Source of the DNA: Blastocatellia bacterium
Lineage (GTDB): Bacteria > Acidobacteriota > Blastocatellia > Pyrinomonadales > Pyrinomonadaceae
Assembly: GCA_003487805.1 (NCBI GenBank)
Contig: DNNE01000004.1
Span: 1-9,781, forward strand
Direction: 5' to 3'
Length of the DNA stretch: 9,781 bases
Shown: piece after piece, positions 1 through 7,410 of the stretch
How positions within the stretch are numbered: position 1 is the stretch's first letter
Layout: each line of letters opens with the position of its first letter
Program-made: the position numbers and the translations under genes
Notes under the pieces: generated by a model
What the model was told of the DNA's origin: nothing
The model's database searches: none
The model's input: the letters and a program-made list of their open reading frames with translations, nothing else

Positions 1-252
1 ACCCGCGTGCTCGCGAAGGAACTTGGACCGCAGAACATCCGAGTGAATTCGATAAACCCTGGCGTAATCGACACCGAGGGCGCGCGTGCCATGGAGACTT
101 ACGAGCAAGTCGCAAACGAGATCAAAGCGCTGACTCCGCTGGGTCGAACCGGCATGCCGGAAGACATTGGGTTGATCGCTGCCTTTCTTGCCTCCGATGA
201 AGCCCGCTGGCTTACCGGAGAAATCATTTTCGGCAGCGGCGGCCTCCGCTAA
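1..252 (+). CDS. Short-chain dehydrogenase/reductase, C-terminal part (5' truncated by window edge)
   Basis: This is the last 83 codons of a classical SDR-family NAD(P)-dependent oxidoreductase. The frame is open from base 1, so the gene starts upstream of the window, and the GTG at 7 is only an internal codon. Visible family features are the N-I-R-V-N-S-I-N-P-G-V-I-D-T stretch that follows the catalytic helix (about residues 12-25 of the visible part), the P-L-G-R-T-G-M-P-E-D-I segment, and the ending F-L-A-S-D-E-A-R-W-L-T-G-E-I with a short S-G-G-L tail typical of the glucose-1-dehydrogenase/FabG-like branch. The catalytic Tyr-x-x-x-Lys and the Rossmann glycine motif lie outside the window, so the substrate cannot be judged. 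The next gene begins 43 nt downstream on the same strand with its own ribosome site, so the two may share a transcript. The family call is firm and the specific function is unknown. Confidence 0.93.
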   Translation, partial: TRVLAKELGPQNIRVNSINPGVIDTEGARAMETYEQVANEIKALTPLGRTGMPEDIGLIAAFLASDEARWLTGEIIFGSGGLR

Positions 253-282
253 ACATCAACGTTGTTGATTCAAATGGAACTT

Positions 283-288
283 AGGGAG
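283..288 (+). promoter_or_regulatory. Ribosome binding site of the SnoaL-like gene
   Basis: AGGGAG lies 7 nt before the ATG at 296. It is a good Shine-Dalgarno match and fixes that start codon. Confidence 0.75.
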
Positions 289-295
289 CGAATAT

Positions 296-853
296 ATGAG
301 ACTGAATTCCACATGGCAGTGGTCAATCATATGCGGCCTTCTCTTAATAGCTCTTAGTCAAACGGCTGCTCAGGCGCAAGACTATGCGCTGCCTCAACCT
401 AAGTCTATGACGGTTGATCGGTCGCTATCTCCGGCAGACGCTGCGCAGATGATTAGAACGGCACGGTTGTTTTATGCGTTCTGGGATACAGGAAACGCGG
501 AGTACGCCTCTGCCGCGGTGGACAACGATTTTCGTGACAACACGCTTCCCGAAGGTCGACCTCAAGGTCTCAAGGGTTTGCTTTACGCTTCGCAGACTTT
601 TCGAACAGCCGTGCCCGATCTCCATTGCGCGATCGAGGACCTGTTGGTTAGCGGCGATAAAGTCACCGCACGCCTTCTCTTCACCGGCCCTCACAAAGGT
701 GAGTTCATGGGCCATCCTGCGACCGGCAAGCCGGTGAAGTTTTTCGCCATCGACATACTACGAATTCGAGGTGGAAAGATTGTTGAAGATTGGCATCTCG
801 AAGACAACCTAACCCTATTGAAACAACTAGGCGTCGTTTCCTTGAAGAAGTAG
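296..853 (+). CDS. Exported SnoaL-like / ester cyclase family protein (NTF2 fold)
   Basis: This 185-residue protein has a clear signal peptide: a short N-region, a hydrophobic run at about residues 9-20, and A-Q-A before Gln28 as the likely cleavage site. Residues about 53-180 match the SnoaL-like polyketide-cyclase/ester-cyclase pattern: F-R-T-A-V-P-D-L-H (102-110), G-D-K-V-T-A-R (120-126), a G-P-H-x-G-E-F-x-G-x-P-A-T-G-K segment (131-145), R-x-x-G-G-K-I-V-E-D-W (157-167) and a closing L-L-K-Q-L-G-V. These proteins form small cone-shaped NTF2-fold barrels. Characterised members catalyse aldol cyclisations, but most environmental members have no known substrate. The signal peptide is a difference from the cytoplasmic cyclases of polyketide clusters and argues for a periplasmic or extracellular role. 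It follows an SDR gene on the same strand. No polyketide genes are present, so a role in polyketide synthesis should not be assumed. Confidence 0.88.
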   Translation: MRLNSTWQWSIICGLLLIALSQTAAQAQDYALPQPKSMTVDRSLSPADAAQMIRTARLFYAFWDTGNAEYASAAVDNDFRDNTLPEGRPQGLKGLLYASQTFRTAVPDLHCAIEDLLVSGDKVTARLLFTGPHKGEFMGHPATGKPVKFFAIDILRIRGGKIVEDWHLEDNLTLLKQLGVVSLKK

Positions 854-1197
854 GAGAAACCTGGCGAGGCAATTTCTTCCAACGCTTGAGTCTGATGAAT
901 GCTTAGATAGGCTGAGGAAGGTTAATTCTCGGTTCGAGTTCCCGGCAAATTGAGCGTGAATTGGAGACGCCTCGAGCTGATCGATGATGTCGCGAACTTT
1001 AGTTGGAAGCCAGCACCGGACACGTACGTACTGCGGTAGTGCTTAATGCGTCACCCTCAGACTCATCCGAATGTGTCAACAATATAGATACTCTGACAGA
1101 CACGAAAGAAGCACGACCGCGGCAACCCAAGTTGTTAGAGAATTGGTGTCGAAGATTCCACCGTGTGCATAGGAACCTGTAACCTTAATATCGGAAG
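854..1197 (+). other. 344-nt intergenic region without a convincing gene
   Basis: No complete gene is visible. The only protein-like stretch is a reading frame open from 926 to a TAG at 1037-1039, with a possible GTG start at 956. It has Trp-Arg-Arg-Leu-Glu-Leu and a Pro-Ala-Pro-Asp-Thr-Tyr-Val-Leu-Arg end. It could be the remains of a decayed gene, but I recognise no family and see no ribosome site. An AT-rich TTAATAT at 1185-1191, just before the next gene, might contribute to a promoter, but no matching -35 box is evident. No terminator-like hairpin with a T-run was seen after the stop at 853. Confidence 0.5.
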
Positions 1198-3039
1198 ATG
1201 TTAAAAGATTTGATAAGAACAAAAATTTGCGATTATCTGCACAAGCCTTGTGCCATACTTCGGCTCGTGAGATTTCAAATTAGGACAATACCCATCTGGC
1301 TGGTACTGGCACTCTTTCTGGCGCTCACCGTTTCCGCACAGGTTACCGACAACTATAAACCTGGTCCGGATTCAAAGCCGCAGCCCAGCGCTCCAAAAGG
1401 CGAGATACTTAAGTTCACTTTTGTTAGCTCAAAGATTTTCCCCGGTACGACACGCGATTACTGGGTCTACGTGCCCGCGCAATACGACCTCGAAAAGCCC
1501 GCTTGCGTCTTCGTGTGCCAGGACGGCATTCGCTATGAAGCACCTACCGTCTTCGACAATCTGATCAACAAAAAAGAGATGCCTGTGACCATTGGGATAT
1601 TTGTCGCGCCCGGCGTTGTGAAAGCGACCGACACCAATGCCGCACTTGATCGCTTCAATCGCAGCTTTGAATACGACGGCCTCGGCGACAACTATGCACG
1701 CTTTCTGCTCGAAGAATTATTACCCGAAGTCGAAACGAAAAAGACGTCCGATGGGCGGGCGATAAAGCTCTCTCACGACGGGAAAGACCGCGCGATTGGT
1801 GGCGAAAGCAGTGGCGCCATCGCCGCATTCACCACGGCGTGGGAACGGCCCGACGCATTCACCCGAGTATTCAGTTCGATTGGGACCTACGTAGATCTGC
1901 GTGGCGGCATGCGTTACTCATCGCTGATTCGCAAGTACGAACCAAAACCCATTCGGATTTTTATGCAGGACGGTTCGAGCGACCTGAATATCTATGGCGG
2001 CGATTGGTGGATGGTAAACCAAACAATGGAGCGCGCCTTTCAGTTCGCCGGTTACGAAGTGCAGCACGCCTGGGGCGATGGTGGCCACACCGGGAATCAG
2101 GCTACCGCGGTGTTCCCCGACGCGATGCGCTGGCTTTGGAAGGACTGGCCGAAGCCCGTCACGGCGGGCCAATCAAAGAATGCCACGCTGGCCAGCATCT
2201 TGATCCCGGGAGAGCAGTGGCAGTTGGTAGGCGAAGGCTACAAGTCGACTGAAGGCCCCGCAGTCAACGGCAAAGGCGAGGTTTTCTTCAACGAGATGGG
2301 GAGCAGTAAGACCTATAAGATAGGACTGGATAACCAGGTGAGCGAGTTCATTGCCAACTCCAAGCAAGGCAGTGGCCAGGCGTTTGGCCCTGACGGCCGG
2401 CTCTATGTCGCGGCCGGCGGCGACCAAAAAGTAATAGCCCACGCCACCGACGGCACCGCCAAGGTAATCGCCCGAGGGTTCGTGGGCAAAGACATCGTCG
2501 TGGCCCACAACGGCAACATCTACGTCACCAATCCCCCGCCGGACAATGTGAACGAACTGAGCAAGGTCTGGCTGATCAAACCAAACGGCGAAAAAACTGT
2601 CGTCGACACTGGTATCAAGTACGCCAACGGCATCACGCTCTCGCCCGATCAAACACTGCTCTACGTCGCCGATTTCCGATCGCACTGGGTCTACAGCTTT
2701 GTGATTCAGCCCGATGGAACGCTAGGGAGCAAGCAGCGGTACTATTGGTTGCACGTGCCAGACATGTCCGACTGGAGCGAGGCGGGCGGCCTGCGCGCAG
2801 ACCGCGACGGACGGCTCTATGTCGCCACAGCAATGGGAGTTCAAGTCTGTGATCAGGCAGGACGGGTGCAGTGCATTATTCCGACACCAAACGGCCGGCT
2901 CTCGAACATTTCGTTTGGCGGCGAACTTTTCGATACGCTCTTTGCGACCTGCAACGACAAGGTCTACAAACGCAAGCTGAAGGTCACTGGCGCCAACGCC
3001 TGGGACAAACCAAATAGGCCTGCGGCGCCTCGACTGTGA
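1198..3039 (+). CDS. Exported two-domain protein: alpha/beta-hydrolase esterase fused to SMP-30/gluconolactonase beta-propeller
   Basis: The protein has 613 residues from the ATG at 1198. That start has GGAAG touching the ATG (too close) and puts about 23 residues before a normal signal peptide. The in-frame GTG at 1267 (codon 24) would give a compact signal peptide with V-S-A before Gln48, so the true start is uncertain. Residues about 70-325 resemble the esterase-D/enterochelin-esterase family (PF00756 type). They have a nucleophile elbow G202-E-S204-S-G206, a likely acid at Asp262 (or Asp258) and His297 in G-G-H-T-G, in the right order for a Ser-Asp-His triad. Residues about 335-600 form an SMP-30/gluconolactonase/LRE-like six-blade propeller. 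Glu352 (E-G-P) and Asn477 (A-N-G-I-T-L-S-P-D) sit at known metal-ligand positions, whereas two other usual ligand positions appear changed (Lys431, Gly530). The likely role is hydrolysis of an ester and/or sugar lactone outside the cytoplasm. The substrate is unknown. The gene converges with the MFS gene, with a 76-nt gap. Confidence 0.85.
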   Translation: MLKDLIRTKICDYLHKPCAILRLVRFQIRTIPIWLVLALFLALTVSAQVTDNYKPGPDSKPQPSAPKGEILKFTFVSSKIFPGTTRDYWVYVPAQYDLEKPACVFVCQDGIRYEAPTVFDNLINKKEMPVTIGIFVAPGVVKATDTNAALDRFNRSFEYDGLGDNYARFLLEELLPEVETKKTSDGRAIKLSHDGKDRAIGGESSGAIAAFTTAWERPDAFTRVFSSIGTYVDLRGGMRYSSLIRKYEPKPIRIFMQDGSSDLNIYGGDWWMVNQTMERAFQFAGYEVQHAWGDGGHTGNQATAVFPDAMRWLWKDWPKPVTAGQSKNATLASILIPGEQWQLVGEGYKSTEGPAVNGKGEVFFNEMGSSKTYKIGLDNQVSEFIANSKQGSGQAFGPDGRLYVAAGGDQKVIAHATDGTAKVIARGFVGKDIVVAHNGNIYVTNPPPDNVNELSKVWLIKPNGEKTVVDTGIKYANGITLSPDQTLLYVADFRSHWVYSFVIQPDGTLGSKQRYYWLHVPDMSDWSEAGGLRADRDGRLYVATAMGVQVCDQAGRVQCIIPTPNGRLSNISFGGELFDTLFATCNDKVYKRKLKVTGANAWDKPNRPAAPRL

Positions 3040-3115
3040 TTCTCAAATCGAAGAAGACTAAAGTCTGTCAAATCGGGAGGTGGTTAATCATTGAGCTGCT
3101 TTGACATAACTTTTC

Positions 3116-4423
3116 CTACACGAGGGACCGCTTTCTCCGCGTAGCTCGAAGCGATAAAACAAAACCCGCCGCCACGAGTGCCGACAGGGAGAGATAGGTC
3201 ACGCCGCCAACATACGAGTTAGTGCGCTTGCTGAGATAGCCAACCACGTATGGACCAGCGAAGCCACCAAGATTCCCTATGGAGTTGATCAGTCCAATTG
3301 AAGCCGCGGCTGCTGTGCCGGTGAGAAAGCTTGTCGGTAACGCCCAGAAACCGGGAAGATACCCGTACATCCCTGCAGCCGCCAAACAAAATGCCGCCAC
3401 GCCGAGGGCAACGTGATCTCCCGCAGTCAGGCTTAACAAAAGTCCCAAGCCGGCAACCATCATGCATATTGCCGTGTGCCAGCGCCGCTCTCTGGTTCGG
3501 TCTGACGACCAACCGATCGCGAGAATAGCAGCCAACGCGACACAGTAGGGCAACGCGGAAATGAGAGTCACCTGCAGGTTCGAAGCGCCAGATAGCTTCT
3601 TGACGATGGTAGGCAGCCAAAAGGTAAAGCCATACACGCTGGTGATCATGAAAAAGTAGGCTAGTGTTATGAGGATCACTTCTCGATTCCGGAACGCCTG
3701 GAGTATGCGAAAGGAGTTTATTGTGTGCTTTGCCTGACGTTCGCGGTCCAGTTCCTCCGTAATCCAGTTACGCTCATCTTCGGCGAGCCATTTCGCCTGA
3801 TGTGGTCGATCAGTGAGATAAAAAATGGTAACAACGCCGAAGATGATCGCCGGCGCACCTTCGATGATAAACAGCCAACGCCAACCAGCCAGGCCGAAGC
3901 GATTCATTCCAAGCAGCAGGCCGGACAGCGGCGAACCCACGATGTTAGCGATCGGGATAGCGGCCATGAACATCGCGACTGCCTTGGCCCTGTCCTGGTA
4001 GCGAAACCAGTGGGTGAAGTAAACCATGACGCCCGGGAAGAAGCCCGCTTCGGCGGCGCCAAGCAGAAAACGCAGCATGTAGAACTGGTTCCTGGTTCGG
4101 ACGAAGCCCATTAAGATCGCCACTATTCCCCAGGAGATCAAAATGCGGGCTATCCAGCCGCGCGCGCTCCATCTTTCAACCAGAATGCTGCCCGGAATCT
4201 CCAGAAGAAAGTAACCGATGAAAAAGATTCCGGCGCCGAGGCCAAGCACATCATCAGTAAAAGCCAGGTCGCTCTTCATCTGCAGCGCGGCATAGCCCAC
4301 ATTGACGCGGTCCAGATAGGCGATTATGAAGAGCAGAAATAAATACGGCATGATGCGCCGCATGATGCGACGACGCGCGCGCTCACCAACAGAATTCAAA
4401 TCAAGGCTTTGGTCTGTCGTCAT
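3116..4423 (-). CDS. MFS transporter, anion:cation symporter (ACS)-like family
   Basis: This is a 435-residue inner-membrane carrier with about 12 hydrophobic segments in two sets of six, separated by a charged loop (about residues 203-240). Diagnostic signs of the ACS branch (hexuronate, glucarate, tartrate, phthalate-type carriers) are Y-L-D-R-V-N-V-G-Y-A at 36-45, L-L-G-A-A-E-A-G-F-F-P-G at 120-131 and G-W-R-W-L-F-I-I-E-G at 180-189. The length is normal for the family. The start at 4423 has GAGAG about 5 nt upstream on the minus strand. It is transcribed divergently from the GH3 glycosidase and convergently with the esterase/SMP-30 gene. That setting suggests import of a sugar acid or similar anion released by those exported enzymes, but the substrate cannot be read from sequence. 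Both ends look intact. Confidence 0.92.
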   Translation of the reverse strand: MTTDQSLDLNSVGERARRRIMRRIMPYLFLLFIIAYLDRVNVGYAALQMKSDLAFTDDVLGLGAGIFFIGYFLLEIPGSILVERWSARGWIARILISWGIVAILMGFVRTRNQFYMLRFLLGAAEAGFFPGVMVYFTHWFRYQDRAKAVAMFMAAIPIANIVGSPLSGLLLGMNRFGLAGWRWLFIIEGAPAIIFGVVTIFYLTDRPHQAKWLAEDERNWITEELDRERQAKHTINSFRILQAFRNREVILITLAYFFMITSVYGFTFWLPTIVKKLSGASNLQVTLISALPYCVALAAILAIGWSSDRTRERRWHTAICMMVAGLGLLLSLTAGDHVALGVAAFCLAAAGMYGYLPGFWALPTSFLTGTAAAASIGLINSIGNLGGFAGPYVVGYLSKRTNSYVGGVTYLSLSALVAAGFVLSLRATRRKRSLV

Positions 4424-4546
4424 TTATGCTCTCGGACGCTGCGGGACTTTAACATGATTTTCTTGCTCAAATTAGCGTTGGGCGTCTAGAGTGTAGCGTT
4501 TAATCGGTAACCTCCCGGCGCGGAGTTTCGGAAACCTCAGGCCGAA
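4424..4546. promoter_or_regulatory. Divergent control region between the MFS and GH3 genes
   Basis: These 123 nt must hold the promoters of both divergent genes. Toward GH3, TTGCTC (4463-4468) and TAGAGT with an 18-nt spacer form a weak sigma70-like pair. The heptamer TAGCGTT occurs twice (4473-4479 and 4494-4500), 21 bp apart start to start. That is about two helical turns and could be a pair of regulator half-sites. The promoter boxes are weak matches, and no regulator gene is present in the window. Confidence 0.35.
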
Positions 4547-7129
4547 ATGAAATCACTATTGGTTGAAAGGAAACCTGGCTCGATGCAAAAACAATCGTCT
4601 GTGTTCCTGGCTTTATCATTGCTGATCGTTACTGCCAATCCTGCATCCGGTCAACGCGTGGCGTCGCAAACGCCTGCCTCCAAAGCCGACGTGGAGCGTC
4701 GCGTGGAATCGCTGCTTCGTCAGATGACGCTCGAAGAAAAAATCGATTTGCTCGGGGGCGTTGATGGATTTTTTATTCGTGGCCTTCCCCGGCTTGGCAT
4801 ACCGCGGCTGAAGATGGCGGATGGTCCGATTGGCGTACGCAATTTTGGTCCGGCCACGACGATGGCCGGCGGTATCGCGCTCGCCGCTACCTGGAACCCT
4901 CAACTTGCCGAACAGGCCGGCGCCGAGATTGCTCGAGACGCGCGCGCCAAGGGCGTGCACTTCCTCCTCGGACCAGGCGTGAACATCTATCGGGCACCGA
5001 TGAACGGACGCAACTTCGAATACTTTGGCGAGGACCCGTTCCTCGCGTCGCGCCTCGCGGTGGCTTACATCCGGGGAGTCCAAAGTCAGGGTGTGTCAGC
5101 CACGATCAAACACTTTATGGGAAACAACTCAGAGTTCGACCGCCACAACACGGACTCGATCATCGACGAGCGAACGATGCATGAAATCTACCTGCCGACT
5201 TTTGAAGCCGCGGTGAAAGAAGCGCGCGTTGGTGCGATCATGGACTCCTACAATCTCGTCAATGGCGAGCACGCATCGCAGAACCATCACTTGCTCACTG
5301 AAATCGCAAAGCAGGAATGGGGCTTCGACGGATTGATCATGTCAGATTGGAGCGCGACTTATGACGGCGTGGCTGCCGCCAACGGCGGTCAGGATCTCGA
5401 GATGCCTTCGGGATTTTATATGAACAGGAAGACGCTGCTGCCGGCAATCCAGGATGGCCGGGTTTCGCAATCGACTATCGACGACAAGGTGCGCCGTATC
5501 CTGCGCACCGCCATCAGGTTCGGCTGGTTGGACCGCGAGCAGACTGACTTGTCAATCCCACGCTTTAATGTTCAAGGCCGTCAGGTCGCGCTCGAAGCCG
5601 CGCGTGAGAGCATGGTCCTGCTAAAGAACGATCAAAATCTTCTGCCGCTCGATAAAAGCAAGACCAAATCCATAGCTATCATCGGGCCGGGTGCTTATCC
5701 GGCGGTGCCGGTCGGCGGGGGCAGCGCCCGCGTCGAACCTTTTCGGGCAATAAGTTTCATGGAAGGTTTGAGCAATGCCGCTGGCCCGGCGACCAATATT
5801 TATTACCATCGCGGCATACCAACCGTCGGCGAGATGGCTCAGGCGACTAACTTCACTACTGCCCTGACGGATGGCGCCACCGGTCTGCTGGCAGAATATT
5901 TCAGTACTCCGGACTTGAAAGGCACCCCGTCAGTTACCCGCATTGAACAGCACATCAACTATGGACCAGGGTCGATCGCGTCTTTCCCAGAGCAGACGCT
6001 TTCATCCCGTTGGACCGGCTACTACTTACCCCAGAGTGCGGGAGACCACACTATTTTCGTGTTGACTACAAGAGACGAAATCGGCGGGCATCGGCTGTTC
6101 GTTGACGATAAACTCGTTCTCGATAACTGGACGAGCGCGAGAAGCGTGGCCGGCTATACGAAGCTGACACTCGATCGGCGCCCTCATAAAATTGTACTTG
6201 AGCAACACGGCCGCTCAAATCGGTTTGGCGCCTGGCTAAGGATGGGAATCCTGGCCCCTGGCGCCACCGCGGAAGCGGAGGCTAAGCAGATTGCCGCCCG
6301 CGCTGATGTCGTGGTGGTCGCAGTTGGCTTCAATCCAGACACAGAGAGCGAAGGCGCTGATAGAACCTTCGGTCTACCTCCAGGGCAGGATGAGCTAATT
6401 CGTGAATTAGCGGACGCTAACAAGCACACTGTGGTAGTGATCACCTCAGGCGGCAGCGTTGACATGAACGCCTGGCTCGATCACGTTCCGGCTATCCTTG
6501 AGGTCTGGTACCCGGGACAGGAAGGCGGTACGGCGCTGGCCGACGTACTTTTTGGCAGCGTGAATCCTTCGGGCCGCTTGCCCACCACGTTCGAGCGCCG
6601 CTGGGAAGACAATCCCACACATGACAGCTATTACCCCGAGCCAGGTACGAAGCGAATCGTGTACAAAGAAGGAATCTTTGTCGGCTATCGCGGCTATGAA
6701 CACAACCAAACAAAACCGCTCTTCCCGTTTGGCTATGGTCTGTCTTATACAAACTTCAAATACAGCAACCTCGAGGTACATGCGGTGACTGACGCCGCCT
6801 CGTCCGGCCCGCGCTACGAGGTCTCGTTTGACTTGCAGAACACGGGCAAACGCGCGGGCGCTGAAGTGGCGCAGGTTTATGTGCACAGCAAGCAAGCGAA
6901 CATGCCCCGGCCGGAAAAGGAGTTGAAAGGTTTCGCCAGGGTCAATCTCGATCCGGGCCAGAAGCGGCGCGTTAATGTGACCCTCGACGAACGTGCGCTC
7001 TCGTATTACGACGTAAATACCAAGCAGTGGCGCCCAGACCCTGGACAGTACGAAATACTGGTGGGCCAGTCTTCTGCTGAAATCGAGCTGCGTTACACGC
7101 TTACGTATGCCGGGATCCGCCTTAGGTGA
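4547..7129 (+). CDS. Exported GH3 family beta-glycosidase (beta-glucosidase-like) with inserted PA14 domain
   Basis: This 860-residue protein hydrolyses terminal beta-linked sugars from the non-reducing end by a retaining mechanism. The ATG at 4583 (codon 13) may be the real start: AAGG lies about 12 nt before it and it leads directly into a signal peptide ending near A-S-G before Gln36. The GH3 N-terminal barrel spans about 60-320, with Asp92 (A-D-G-P), K188-H189-F and the nucleophile Asp267 in I-M-S-D-W. The alpha/beta sandwich begins about 355 and is interrupted by a PA14 domain at about 445-568 (from G-L-L-A-E-Y-F to A-W-L-R-M-G-I). It resumes with E600-S-E602-G-A-D-R, where Glu602 is the likely acid/base, and reaches F-G-Y-G-L-S-Y-T (728-735). 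A fibronectin-III-like domain closes the protein (about 765-850). The PA14 insertion site matches that of yeast-type BglI enzymes, where it shapes the substrate pocket and favours short oligosaccharides. Exact sugar specificity (glucose, xylose or other) is not determinable here. Confidence 0.95.
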   Translation: MKSLLVERKPGSMQKQSSVFLALSLLIVTANPASGQRVASQTPASKADVERRVESLLRQMTLEEKIDLLGGVDGFFIRGLPRLGIPRLKMADGPIGVRNFGPATTMAGGIALAATWNPQLAEQAGAEIARDARAKGVHFLLGPGVNIYRAPMNGRNFEYFGEDPFLASRLAVAYIRGVQSQGVSATIKHFMGNNSEFDRHNTDSIIDERTMHEIYLPTFEAAVKEARVGAIMDSYNLVNGEHASQNHHLLTEIAKQEWGFDGLIMSDWSATYDGVAAANGGQDLEMPSGFYMNRKTLLPAIQDGRVSQSTIDDKVRRILRTAIRFGWLDREQTDLSIPRFNVQGRQVALEAARESMVLLKNDQNLLPLDKSKTKSIAIIGPGAYPAVPVGGGSARVEPFRAISFMEGLSNAAGPATNIYYHRGIPTVGEMAQATNFTTALTDGATGLLAEYFSTPDLKGTPSVTRIEQHINYGPGSIASFPEQTLSSRWTGYYLPQSAGDHTIFVLTTRDEIGGHRLFVDDKLVLDNWTSARSVAGYTKLTLDRRPHKIVLEQHGRSNRFGAWLRMGILAPGATAEAEAKQIAARADVVVVAVGFNPDTESEGADRTFGLPPGQDELIRELADANKHTVVVITSGGSVDMNAWLDHVPAILEVWYPGQEGGTALADVLFGSVNPSGRLPTTFERRWEDNPTHDSYYPEPGTKRIVYKEGIFVGYRGYEHNQTKPLFPFGYGLSYTNFKYSNLEVHAVTDAASSGPRYEVSFDLQNTGKRAGAEVAQVYVHSKQANMPRPEKELKGFARVNLDPGQKRRVNVTLDERALSYYDVNTKQWRPDPGQYEILVGQSSAEIELRYTLTYAGIRLR

Positions 7130-7252
7130 GTACCAAATGCTTTCACCCACAGACTGAAAGATTCCAGCAATCGCAAAGAAAAGTTGCGTCAATATTTTAT
7201 CGAGAGGATGACGTGGCGCGACACTTATCAACCGCATTCGAAAACGATAACC

Positions 7253-7271
7253 TGACTGAGTGAAACAGTCA
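7253..7271 (-). terminator. Weak hairpin downstream of tRNA-Leu
   Basis: TGACTG and CAGTCA form a 6-bp stem with a 7-nt loop. Read on the minus strand, it is followed about 8 nt later by TTTT. It sits about 35 nt past the tRNA 3' end and could end the pgk-to-tRNA transcript, but the stem is short and the T-run is not adjacent. Confidence 0.25.
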
Positions 7272-7279
7272 CCAAGTAC

Positions 7280-7299
7280 GTAAGCGCGGGGCTTATTTT
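7280..7299 (+). terminator. Candidate terminator for the GH3 gene
   Basis: TAAGC (7281-7285) pairs with GCTTA (7291-7295) across a GCGGG loop. The stem can be lengthened by a G-T pair and is followed directly by TTTT on the plus strand. It lies about 150 nt after the GH3 stop codon. The stem is short and AT-containing, so strength is doubtful. Confidence 0.3.
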
Positions 7300-7304
7300 G
7301 GGTA

Positions 7305-7389
7305 TGGTGCCGAAGGGGGGACTCGAACCCCCACGAGTTACCTCACACGCCCCTCAAACGTGCGCGTCTACCAGTTCCGCCACTTCGGC
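7305..7389 (-). tRNA. tRNA-Leu, anticodon GAG
   Basis: This 85-nt gene includes an encoded CCA. The minus strand folds into a full class II cloverleaf: acceptor GCCGAAG with CTTCGGC (7 bp); D arm GCG/CGC enclosing GAACTGGTAGA; anticodon stem CACGT with GCGTG (one T-G pair) and loop TTGAGGG, giving anticodon GAG; a long variable arm with GAG/CTC around GTAA; and T arm GGGGG-TTCGAGT-CCCCC. The long variable arm and the TGGCGGAA-TGGTAGACGC D region are leucine hallmarks. It reads CUC and CUU codons. It lies 21 nt downstream of the secG stop codon on the same strand and is likely co-transcribed with it. The same order, secG then the GAG leucine tRNA (leuU), is known in Escherichia coli. Confidence 0.97.
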
Positions 7390-7410
7390 TCAGTTTGGGT
7401 AGGACATTTA

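Noticed and set aside
296..853. Polyketide cyclase in a biosynthetic cluster
   Set aside because: The SnoaL-like fold is present, but the protein is exported and no polyketide synthase or tailoring genes occur nearby.
926..950. TTCGAGT with flanking G/C bases resembling a tRNA T arm
   Set aside because: The flanks CTCGG and TCCCG do not pair as a 5-bp stem, and no acceptor or anticodon arm could be built around it.
2173..2685. Minus-strand open frame of 170 codons
   Set aside because: It is antisense to the SMP-30 domain. The Val/Asp/Gly-rich translation is a mirror of the coding strand, not a family.
3040..3115. Possible bidirectional terminator between the esterase fusion and the MFS gene
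   Set aside because: AGACT/AGTCT has only a 2-nt loop, and TGTCAAA/TTTGACA (3067-3073 and 3101-3107) has a 27-nt loop with no T-run. Neither is a credible terminator.
7140..7160. CTTTCA/TGAAAG hairpin just after the GH3 stop as a terminator
   Set aside because: It has only 6 AT-rich base pairs with a 9-nt loop and is not followed by a T-run.
6446..7237. Long minus-strand open frame of 263 codons
   Set aside because: It lies almost wholly antisense to the GH3 C-terminal half, whose motifs are unmistakable. The antisense translation has no recognisable domain.
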